Both the position numbers and the translations under genes were made by a program. A stretch of 64,000 bases of DNA from the IMG/VR virus record IMGVR_UViG_3300025671_000044, positions 33,760-97,759 of that record. One strand, 5' to 3'. This stretch comes from a virus. Below, piece after piece: positions 17,101 through 25,800 of this stretch; position 1 is the stretch's first letter; each line of letters starts with the position of its first letter. Below the pieces are notes generated by a model. It was not told the origin of the DNA, ran no database searches, and saw nothing but the letters and a program-made list of their open reading frames with translations.

Positions 17101-18607
17101 CATCGTGGTCGTGCTCAAACACATGAACTTGATTTCTGTCTATGATATCATGATGACTGATATAAAATTGATCTCTTGCGCTTTGATAATCGTTTATTTG
17201 TGGACTAGAAAGCCAAAACATATCTGTTGTAGCAGAACTTTTTGCATGTATATAATCTTCGTAAGTTTCTACTTCAAAAACATCAAAAGGTTTTGGTATA
17301 CTATAAACTTCTTCCCATTGTTTCTTCTTAGAATAAAATCTGTGTTCTACTTCTTTTTTTGATAACTTTGTATTAACATTGTATAATACAACGCCGTCGT
17401 AGGTTTTTTTATTTAGAAAAACATGTGTAATATTTCTGTCGTATTGATTGTGATGTGAAAAATATAAATCTAATTCTTTCACTACATCTACATCACTTGG
17501 TATACCCCAAAACATTTCTGTGGTTGTATTTTCCATAGCACGTTTGTAGTCAGACCAAGAATTAACTACAAACGTATCAAACTTTTTTGGACGGCTTGCT
17601 ACCACCTCGTGTTCTTTTTTCACTACAATAAATCTGTGTTCAAATTCTTTTTTTCCTATAGGACAATGTTTACTGAACAGCATAACACCGTCATAACTTT
17701 TGTCATTTAAGAACACATGATTTATATGCCTATCGTATTGATTCATATGATCTATATAAAAACTTAGATCAAAGTTTTCTTCAAGTTCAACGTCATTAGG
17801 TATCCACCAAAACATATCACCCTCGATATTATCTAATACTTTTCTGTATTCTTCGTATGAATTAAAATTGTATTGTGGGAATTTTTTTGGTTTACTTGCT
17901 ACAATGCTTACATCTTTTTTCTCAGCGTAAAATCTGTGCTGTAATTCGTTAGTTGTGGGATTATAATATTTACAGCCTAAAATGATTCCATCTTTACTAC
18001 GTGCAGAACCATTGCTGAACACATGAATATACTGTTGACTCCAATCATCGGGCATATATGAAAATTTAAAAAATTCACTGACTTCAACATCATTTGGCAC
18101 TAACCAAAACATATCAGTATCTGATTTATTTTGTGCATCGTAATAATCTTGTGCAATTTCAATGTTTGGAAAACGTTTGATTAATTTTTGATATTCATCG
18201 TCGGATTCTTTACCAATAAAAAATATGTTGAAACTTTCTTCGCCACATAAAACGTCATATTTTGCACAAATATGTTTTTGTTCAATTCTGTGTTCTGTAT
18301 CAATTTTTGTAGGAACCAGTTTAACTTTGTCCCAACTTATTATTCTTTTACTACGTTTATACACATACGGAAAACAATGAATTCCAACTTCTGTAGGTCT
18401 AAAATGCCAAGGAAAAGTGCGTAATGTTTCTATATTTTTATCTACTATCCATACATAATCATGATCTTGATAATCTTTTACAACAGAATAATCCATTGTA
18501 TCTTTTGTGTAATGTATAGGATATGAATGTAAAAAATGATTTTTTAGAACATCTTGTCCGTTGTAAATTTTTTGTCCATAGCGTTCAAATCTATCAAATG
18601 CTCTCAT
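14117..18607 (-). CDS. Giant tandem-repeat protein derived from a GT-A glycosyltransferase-like unit
   Basis: This 1496-residue protein has no family I can name as a whole. Residues 243-1263 are ten tandem units of 98-105 residues. The unit reads roughly YDxFxIxTYxDYLxA, then TEMFW, DFDFxxYFSHxNxYDRxINH, xFxxxxxYDGxxLFSK, VTxKEIEHR, and ends VVAS. Residues 118-242 form a longer, fuller unit. The C-terminal residues 1264-1496 hold the most complete copy: PYDIVFISKDE, TEMFYVVDADAQI (DxD at D1321-D1323), HVWKSKNPINGLIYGYGAVK, then a helical tail with FSTWRSAFRECVKLSS. The DxD plus GT-A-like layout suggests a glycosyltransferase origin; in internal units the first Asp of DxD is Pro or another residue. 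The start overlaps the upstream glycosyltransferase gene by 4 bases. Confidence 0.9.
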   Translation of the reverse strand: MRAFDRFERYGQKIYNGQDVLKNHFLHSYPIHYTKDTMDYSVVKDYQDHDYVWIVDKNIETLRTFPWHFRPTEVGIHCFPYVYKRSKRIISWDKVKLVPTKIDTEHRIEQKHICAKYDVLCGEESFNIFFIGKESDDEYQKLIKRFPNIEIAQDYYDAQNKSDTDMFWLVPNDVEVSEFFKFSYMPDDWSQQYIHVFSNGSARSKDGIILGCKYYNPTTNELQHRFYAEKKDVSIVASKPKKFPQYNFNSYEEYRKVLDNIEGDMFWWIPNDVELEENFDLSFYIDHMNQYDRHINHVFLNDKSYDGVMLFSKHCPIGKKEFEHRFIVVKKEHEVVASRPKKFDTFVVNSWSDYKRAMENTTTEMFWGIPSDVDVVKELDLYFSHHNQYDRNITHVFLNKKTYDGVVLYNVNTKLSKKEVEHRFYSKKKQWEEVYSIPKPFDVFEVETYEDYIHAKSSATTDMFWLSSPQINDYQSARDQFYISHHDIIDRNQVHVFEHDHDGISNFNGLMLVPKSIKLTENEISHRHPVNRKEHNTIMSVPAPYEYFQIDDYDEYVTALKTSRTEMFWMSSRNINTSGFDFDFVLEHSNTYDRNINHAFLHKVDDHAGCLYNGLFLCSKHSPLTQKEVEHRHLVNVKQHSVVGSFPVKYDKFIIDTYSDYLYAFTHSKTEMFWGVCSNLEDDEDFDFTLSFTHDNKYDRSINHAFLNQGFDSVNYNGYFLFSKKSPVTEKEIEHRHILNVKEWKVVASRYAQYDIHFIDTYDEYLEAMEKSVTELFFAVSRNINTDNWDFDLHFDHTNRFDRFTNHAFIHEVKGMQLYNGVFLLSKHKPVTQKEIEYRHIVDAKHWDIVASKECMYDEFVIETYGQYLDALKASDTEMFWGLSNNIDTSIFDFDYYFSHDNEYDRKINHTFLHEVNDKGYRNGLFLFSKHAPVTEKEIEHRHLVKAKNWPVVASIPVKYERFVVNNYTDYLSAMDSATTEMFWAIPSDVEVDIDFDFEMYFTHDNVFDRNTNHVFKNGKFWDGIALMSTHAPVTQQEVEHRFYANSKKHDVVASTPKPFPVYNIETYNDYLNAFDESPSNMFWGTTPNIKIREDFDMRMYIDIHNSYDRTINHAFKHSVNGKEKYNGLFLFTKHAPLTQKEIEYRTIGRRKEWDIVASGPVVYDRFTINTYNDYKKAYNMSKTEMFWIIPREVNIEPNFDFDLYFSHDQDFERSTNHVFKNGNAWDGVALVSKKSNITEREIQMRFFANKKEYNITASQPKPYDIVFISKDEKSADENFERLLNQFPDKTIHRVHGIEGIHQAHIMAAKTAETEMFYVVDADAQIVDDFNFDYYIPNYDPDSKRTVHVWKSKNPINGLIYGYGAVKLLPRELTLNMDTNKPDMTTSISPLFKVVNKISNITKFDTDEFSTWRSAFRECVKLSSRAIDGQLDEETEFRLNAWCTRGKDKPFGNAAINGANQGKKYGEYAAKNLDYLNKINDFDWLYEQFNKFKNSL
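14819..17881 (-). repeat. Ten tandem ~300-base coding repeats (GT-A-like units)
   Basis: The repeats code for residues 243-1263 of the protein above. Unit lengths are 100, 98, 104, 105, 104, 103, 103, 100, 104 and 100 residues. Two classes are visible. One has P-x-(D/E)-V after MFW and a shorter HVFxN...DG loop. The other has (S/T)-x-N-I or a similar segment and a longer HAFxH...YNG loop with HRHxV. DNA identity between units is low, so the array is old. Confidence 0.9.
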
Positions 18608-19179
18608 AATGTAAAACTCTTTGTTCCATAATGTGCTACATTATTACTTAATGTAGCGTCTACAAAAATGTCAAATCCTGCATCGTTTACATTTTTGCAA
18701 AAGTATATATCTTCACCCATCAACGATTGTGTTGCCTTATAATCAACATATTGATAATACGGTTGTTCTAAATATTCATATACTTTAGTGTTTACTAACA
18801 TACAACCCATTCCTACTGCCCAAACTTTATGTAATCCATTTGTTTCAGTAAGTCTTTTGTTAAAGTCATTAGAATCTACAAATGCTACGCTTTGATGCGG
18901 CGGCATACGTGTGCTATAGGTTGCTGCTACTATTTCTTTATCATGCGCTAATAATTTTATTGCTGTGCTTTCAGGAACATGCATGTCGCTGTCAAGCCAT
19001 AATATATGTGTGGCATTTTTTTCTAATGCTTCTTTTACCAACTGATTGCGTTGTTGTGGAATGATGGTTCCTAAGTTAATTAAAATTTCACAATCAATTG
19101 TTTTAGATATTTTAGCTAGAGAAAGAGCAAATCCTGCATGAACAAGATCTCTTGCCGGCACACATATAGCAAGTTTCAT
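18604..19179 (-). CDS. GT-A fold glycosyltransferase
   Basis: The protein has 191 residues and begins MKLAICVPARDLVHAGFALS, the typical first strand of a nucleotide-sugar-binding domain. It continues with IIPQQRNQLVKEAL, then THILWLDSDMHVPES, whose DSD is the expected metal-binding DxD motif, then LLAHDKEIVAATYSTRMPP and AVGMGCMLVNTKVYEYL, with GEDIYFCKNVNDAGFDIFVD near the end. This is the small glycosyltransferase type common in marine T4-like phages. The acceptor is unknown; tail fibre or virion protein glycosylation, or host surface modification, are possible. It overlaps the repeat protein start by 4 bases, so the two are made together. Confidence 0.88.
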   Translation of the reverse strand: MKLAICVPARDLVHAGFALSLAKISKTIDCEILINLGTIIPQQRNQLVKEALEKNATHILWLDSDMHVPESTAIKLLAHDKEIVAATYSTRMPPHQSVAFVDSNDFNKRLTETNGLHKVWAVGMGCMLVNTKVYEYLEQPYYQYVDYKATQSLMGEDIYFCKNVNDAGFDIFVDATLSNNVAHYGTKSFTL

Positions 19180-19556
19180 TAGGTAATTTTTTCAGAAATT
19201 GTATCAGTGTTTAGTGTTGCCTCTGCGGCTACTGTTTGATCGTTGAGTGTTCTTGCTTTTCCAACTGCTAATGCGACTGCTTCTGTAAAATCTTCTTCTG
19301 ATAGTGCTGCCATTTCTACCATATTTTCTGGTTGCACTTTTCCTAAAGCAAGTAGGTCTGCTGCTGCTTTATGTGCAATGACATTGATCCAATGATATCT
19401 GTCGTCATCTTCTGGAATATCCATTGCATTAACCATAGCAGTAGCTTCGTCAAATGTAATTTGATCAAGTTCTAATGCTGCTAATTTTGCATGTTTACGT
19501 GCTTTAGTATATTCTTGCGCCAAGTCAATATTCATGACTTCGTATAAACTTTTCAT
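19179..19556 (-). CDS. Small helical hypothetical protein
   Basis: This 125-residue, nearly all-helical, Ala-rich acidic protein begins MKSLYEVMNIDLAQEYTKAR. The centre (DDDRYHWINVIAHKAAADLL) and the C-terminal half show helix-heptad-like spacing. No catalytic motif or membrane segment is visible and the family is not recognised. Its stop overlaps the glycosyltransferase start by one base and it has a GGAGCAT-type ribosome site. It lies in the transcript that runs from the giant fibre region into the glycosyltransferase genes, so it may be a chaperone or adaptor for that block, which is inference only. Confidence 0.75.
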   Translation of the reverse strand: MKSLYEVMNIDLAQEYTKARKHAKLAALELDQITFDEATAMVNAMDIPEDDDRYHWINVIAHKAAADLLALGKVQPENMVEMAALSEEDFTEAVALAVGKARTLNDQTVAAEATLNTDTISEKIT

Positions 19557-19570
19557 AATATAATATGCTC

Positions 19571-19735
19571 CTATGTTCCTAGGCCACCAAATGATGCGCT
19601 TAAACTAATCGAACCAGAAGAAATACCAATATAAGCACCTAACGTGCCTCTTAATAAAATAGGCGTAGCAGTGCCACCAAAGTAATTTCTTACTTGAGAC
19701 ATTGTAATTGTATTTCCTGTGTTCGGTAACGCCAT
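19571..19735 (-). CDS. 54-residue tail-associated small protein
   Basis: A short ORF of 54 codons begins MALPNTGNTITMSQVRNYFG and ends SISLSASFGGLGT. The LP-x-(S/T)-G-x-I-(S/T)-(M/L)-x-x-(V/I)-R start is a signature of many small phage tail-fibre or collar-associated proteins. AGGAAT precedes the ATG and an ATTAAATA late motif lies 31 bases upstream, both supporting a real gene. It follows the 3567-residue fibre and precedes the small helical protein. The function is unknown; a fibre accessory role is inferred. Confidence 0.72.
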   Translation of the reverse strand: MALPNTGNTITMSQVRNYFGGTATPILLRGTLGAYIGISSGSISLSASFGGLGT

Positions 19736-19765
19736 TTAGATTCCTATTTTATAATAATAACATAC

Positions 19766-19773
19766 TATTTAAT
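19766..19773 (-). promoter_or_regulatory. Late promoter ATTAAATA for the 54-residue gene and glycosyltransferase block
   Basis: ATTAAATA on the minus strand lies 15 bases after a GC-rich hairpin and 30 bases before the small ORF. It is the only late-type motif I see ahead of the 14117-19735 block. Confidence 0.4.
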
Positions 19774-19788
19774 GTGTGTCAACGGTGT

Positions 19789-19806
19789 TGCCGGATTATT
19801 CCGGCA
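19789..19806 (-). terminator. Hairpin after the 3567-residue fibre gene
   Basis: The stem TGCCGG/CCGGCA (6 bp, six-base loop) starts just after the fibre stop codon. No T-run follows on the minus strand, so it may stabilise the 3' end or act as a weak terminator. Confidence 0.5.
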
Positions 19807-19811
19807 TACAC

Positions 19812-22800
19812 CTATTTATCGAGTAGTTTTTTCACCATTTCTTTCAATTCTGCAATTTCAGCTGCTTGCGCTTCAATCTTAGCATCTTGTTCTTTGATTG
19901 CTTCAATAAACAACGGAGCAAGTTTTTCATACTTAACTGTGATATAGTTTTCGCCTGATTTACTCTTATACTCTTTTGCTTCGCTATCCCATTCTGTATC
20001 AAATGGTGCTTTCGCAATTGCTTGTGGTAACACTGCTTCAACTTCTTGTGCAATAACACCAGCATCGTTTTTCATTGTTACTGGATGGAAACCTAAATCA
20101 TTAACTTCTGCTTTCCAATCAAAGTTTACACCATGTAGAGATTTTACTTTATCCAATGCGTTTTCAATTGGAACAATGTTTTCTTTGAGTCGTCTATCAG
20201 ATGAATAAGCAGTAACTTCGCCTACAGCACTAAGACTACCACCCATTTGAGCATTGTTGTTTGTTAAGTTCCAATAAGCTGGCCACTGACTGTTTACCTG
20301 TGTCCAACTGGTTGAGTCATCTGCACCACGTAGAATATAGAACAAGTCGCTATTGGTATGTAGCATAGCAACATTGTGATCAGTATCACGGAAATATAAT
20401 GTTGGTGATGTATTTCTGATGTAAATGTTTTGACTTGCTGTAGCAGTGCTTCGTATAAAGCCTGTGCTGTCAATACCATCGAGTGTATCAGCATCAGAAG
20501 CTGTAACACCAGTAATACCACTACCGTCACCTGTAAATGTAGCGGCTGTTATATTGCCAGTAATGTTGATACTACCTGCGCCGCTGATTGTTCCAGAGAA
20601 GCTGTCGTTTGCATCACTGCGTAAGAAACTACCGCTATCTACTCCGTCCAATGTATCTGCATCTAGTCCACTTGCAGAGCCATCATTACCAGCATGCCAA
20701 ACTGTATAATTTGTTCCGCCAACATTGTAAGTTAAACCATTTACACCACTGTTGATATCAAGATATTCATCAGTTCTATCATTGTAGATACGCATTGCTC
20801 CACCATTTACATACTGAATATAACCTCTGCGAGTTCCTGCTTGATAGAAACTAATGTATGGACTTTGTGTCGAACCTTGTGTTTGCAAACGTAGTTGCTC
20901 ACTGTTGTTGCGATTTATTGTAAGCAATCCTGTTGTAGTATCGTTTTCATCACTGCGTAAGAAACTTGCGCTATCAATGCTGTCTAGGGTAGCAGCATCA
21001 ACACTAGTTAATCCACTACCATTACCAGTAAATGTGCTTGTGCCAATGTTGATGTTTCCAAAATTACTGGTAATGCTACCTGCATCAAGTGCACCAGTTC
21101 CTGTTAAGTTGCTGTATGTTCCGTCAATACGTGCATTTGGAACAGTTCCTGTGCCTAAGTTGCTTGCATTTAGGCTTGTAAGTCCGCTACCGTTACCGTT
21201 GATTGTGCCATTTACATATACATCTTTAGCAATGCCAACACCACCGTCTACAATAAGAGCACCATTTGTTGAAGCTGTTGATTGTGTTGTATTATCAATG
21301 TTAACAACTGTTGAACTGTTAAAGTTAATGCTTACACCATTGTCTGCACCAATTGTATCCAATGCAATGCTACCAACATTAGTAATGTTATTATCGTTAA
21401 AGCTGGTTGCACCTAAACTTACACTACCTGTCGCTGTAAGATTATCAGCACCAATATTAATTGAACCAAATCCGCTAGTGATACTACCTGCATCAAGTGC
21501 GCCTGTGCCTGTAATATCTAATTGGTGCTGAACAACACTGCTTGAACTGATTCTACCATCTGGAACAGTTCCGCTTGTCAAATTGCTTGCATTGAGTGCA
21601 GTTAAGTTTGTGCCTACACCACTGAAACCATTTGTTCCGCTATATGTAAAACTTGTGGTAGTAACAGTTGTGTTAACACCAGGAATACTTAAACTATTGT
21701 TTGATGCATTACCAATTTGCATAAAGTTGCTTGTTGTGTTTGTAGCAGTTTCAATACCTTTACCAATCAAGATATTGTTACTACCCGAAGTAAGTGTTCT
21801 ACCTGTGCTTGCACCAAGCACTGTGTTATCACTACCTGTAACAATCTCAAGAGCTTGATATCCTACACCGGTGTTATCATCACCAGCTGTGCTGTTTGCC
21901 ATTGTGTCTGCACCAACACTGGTGTTGTTATTACCTGCATTGGTTCTTTGTTCTTGGCTGTCTGAACCAATAGCAGTGTTATTGTTAGCACTTGTAAGTG
22001 CGCTCAGTGCCACATAACCTACAGCAGTGTTTTTATCACCGCTTAGAGCACCATGTATACTACCACTACCAATACCAGTATTATATTGTGCACCAGTAGT
22101 AATACTATCACCATCGCCAAATATTAAGTTGGTTGATTCAGCTAATGCACCTTGACCAATTCTAAATCCATTTACAGTAATATCGCTTGTAAATGTTTTA
22201 CCTGCTTGACTAGTTGGCAATCTAGCATCGTTTACAGTTCCACTTGACAAGTTAGTTGCATTAAGTGTTGTGAGTCCGCTACCGTTACCGTTAAGTATTC
22301 CACCTACGTGTAAGTTTTTAGCAATACCAACACCGCCATCTACTATAAGTGCACCATTTGTTGAAGCTGTCGATTGTGTTACATTGTCAATGTTTACAAC
22401 AGTTGAACTTGCAAAGTTCATACTTGAACCATTGTCTCCGCTGATTGTATCAAGTGCTATGCTACCTACATTAGTAATATTATTATCACCAAAACTTGTA
22501 GCACCTAGTGTAATAGTTCCTGTTGCTGTAAGATTGCTTGTTCCAATATTAATGTTACCAAAGTTGCTTGTAATACTACCACCGTCAAGTGCGCCAACAT
22601 TTTGCAAACTACTGTTAATAACATTTGTTCCAAGTGTATTTGCACTTAGAACTTCTGTGTTATTAATGCGATACACTTTTCCGCTTATGATGTTTACATG
22701 CTCACTGAAGTCCCAACTATCGTTAGCATTTGACCATGTAATAGTATGATCTGTTGCGCCTTTAAGTGTAATACCGCCGCCATCTGCTGTAGTATCAGTT

Positions 22801-25800
22801 GGAGTAGCGACAGTTCCTAATTCAATGTTTTTGTCATCAATTTGTAGTGTAGTTGAATTAAGAGTAGTTGTTGTTCCGTTTACAGTTAAGTCACCTGTTA
22901 CAACAACATCACCAGCTATGTTAGTGTTACCAGTTGCATATGCAATAGTAAATTTAGTTAAACTATCTCCAAAACCTAAATCACCAGTTGCACCAATTTG
23001 CATACGCTGAGTGCCTGCTGTTAAAAAATCGAGCTCGTCATTATCGGCACCAGCACTTGTCTCTGGTCTAATAAGTGTGTCTTGGTCAACGTCTTTAACA
23101 CCACCTAGTGAACCCCAGTTACTTCCATCGTAACCTTCAAATGTGCTGTCGCTTGTATTATAGCGAATTTGACCTTGTGCAGCAGTTACATATATACCTG
23201 CTTCACCTGGACGCTGCGCACTTGTTCCTACAGGAACTTTTATACCAGTTGTATCTGTGAACTTTGTATATCCAGTTACAGTCATAACACCTTCTGTATC
23301 AATACGCATACGCTCTGTAATGGTTTGTAGTGCTTCTCCTGTAGTGCTTTCTTCGCCAGTTTCAACAATAAAGTCGCCGCCGGTTGCATTACCAGTTCCA
23401 ATGCCTGGACGTAGCGTCAAAGAACCGCCGCCTATATTTGTGCCAATGCCGCCTTCGCCTTTAATTAGTGCAGGTAATGGACTTGTTCCGAATTCACCAC
23501 CACCAATTACAACGTTTTGGTTTTTAATAACAATAGTATTTTCTTTTGATATTGTTCCAATCTGTGTCACAGCTGGATTAGCGTTTACGTTGTTGTTTGT
23601 TCTAATTGTAAAAGAAGTAGCATTTTCAGTTGCACCAATAACCGGCCATTGTCCGTCAAGATTTGCAATCCCACTACTTGCAACAATAACTGTATCTCCT
23701 ACTCTAACACCAAGTGTTAATGGTGTATTTGTAAAAGTAATAGTTGTTCCTGTTAAAACACTACCTGTTAAATCTTGGCTTAAAAATACTTCGTCATCTG
23801 TGATACCAGTTACAGTTGTGTTAGCTGGAATACTACCACTACCGGCCACAGTCATGCCAAATGCAACTTGAGAGGTATCACCAAACAACAATACCTTTTC
23901 GCCGTTTGCACTTGCAGAAGAAGTTGATAAATTAATAGCTGATAAATTAACAACTACATCTTGAGTGTTAGTTGCTTCATATGTATCAACACTTGTGCTA
24001 ATATTTCTGCTATCACTGTTTTTACCTATTTTTACATTTTCAGCATCGCCACCAATTTCGAGTGTAGAAACGTTTTGATTGTAAACTTGGCCTAGTGATG
24101 TGCTGCTAGAACTTAGTTTAGCTGATCCAACATCCAAACCTTCTGCAAGATCAAGTGCTGTGCCCCATTCGGGGGTAACACCATTTGATTTTAAGAATGT
24201 GTTAGCTCTACCAATGTTAAGTGTATTCAAACTTGCAGCTGATTGTGCATACAAAAGATCACCAATTGCATAAGTTGTGATATTGGTTCCACCTCTATTA
24301 ACTGGCACAGGACTAGTTAGGTTAGCAGGGTTTAAGAAATAAGCACTATCCAAGCTGTCCAAGGTTCCTGCATCTACAACACCGTCTTTGATGAAAACTT
24401 CACCACTACCGTTTGAGTTAACATCAAATTGGGTTTGTAGGAATCTACTTGTTCCAAGTGTTGAGAATGTTCCAAGTGGATCGTAGTCAGCGTTAGCTAT
24501 ACCAATGTTTACTGGATCACCGTAGAATTCAGCATTTGAACTTGATCCTGTTAAGGTGATTGGGTTATCTGTTGTGTTTGCTTTTTTTAGACTTTGAACA
24601 ACAGTGTCATATCTGCTATCACCAAATAGAACTGTGTCGCTATTAGCAACCCCACTTGAACCAAGTCTACTTGGAGAAATAGTTCCAGAAATAATGTTTT
24701 CTGCATCAATATTTGTAGCAGCTAGTGTGTTCCAGTTTGACTTAATTCTACTTGAAGTGTTTACAATTTCAGTTACTCTTGTATTACTTGGCGTAATTCT
24801 TGCAGCACCTACACCTTTTGTTCCGATGTCTTTTCTGTTTGTAACAAGTCCGTTAATACTACTCAACGCATCTGAACGTAGTGTGTGTAATGTAAACGAG
24901 TTTGTAGTTACTGATCCTACAAAGAATCTTGATCCGTCTACAATTTCTTTACCGTCAATGTTTGGAAGAGCGTTAGAAGTAGACCCATCTGTTAATGTGT
25001 TAATTCTTATAGCATCAGCTGTTGTAAGTCCGTGGTTTTGAACTATAATACTATCGTCTGTTAAGTTAACAGCATGTCTACTAAAATTATGATTGTTGTT
25101 TAACGGAGTTGTTAGGAATTCAATTTTATTTAACAAACTGTAATCTTCGTAGACTTCGATAGTATCGACATCAATGCGTTTAGCATAATACACACTACCA
25201 TTTAAAAGACCGCCAATAGCAACATTGCCCAATGTATCGTATGTAAGCGGATCGCCGTCTAGCAATCCGTGTCCAGCAATAGTAATTCTGTTTGTAGTGT
25301 AATCAACACTACCACCACCTGCAGTTGTGCCTGCTAAGAAGTTCAAGCTAATTACATTGTCAAGTCCTATATCAAATGAATTGTTTACAGCATCAACGTC
25401 TTCGATAAAGTCAATACTTGAACTAGATGCAACAAACAATTCTCCGCCAAGAATATTTACATATATACGTTTTTCTATAGCAGATACATCTATTTCAAAA
25501 CTACTACCTGTGCCACCTATGTCTGCTGCGTTTGCACTTAATCTATCTCCAACAACATACCCTGTGCCACCTCTCCTAAGGTCTACATCGCTTACTGCGC
25601 CTGCCGTTACAGTAATATCTGCTTTTGCACCTGATCCAACACCTGTTATACTTGTTAAAGAAACATTTTCGTAAATTTTATTACCTTGTGTTGGAGTATA
25701 CCCGCTACCGCCAGTGATATTTGCGTTGTCTACATTAACAGCAACACCGTATCTTTCTTCTGTAACTGCACCTTGTGCATTACCGTCAGCACTTGTTACA

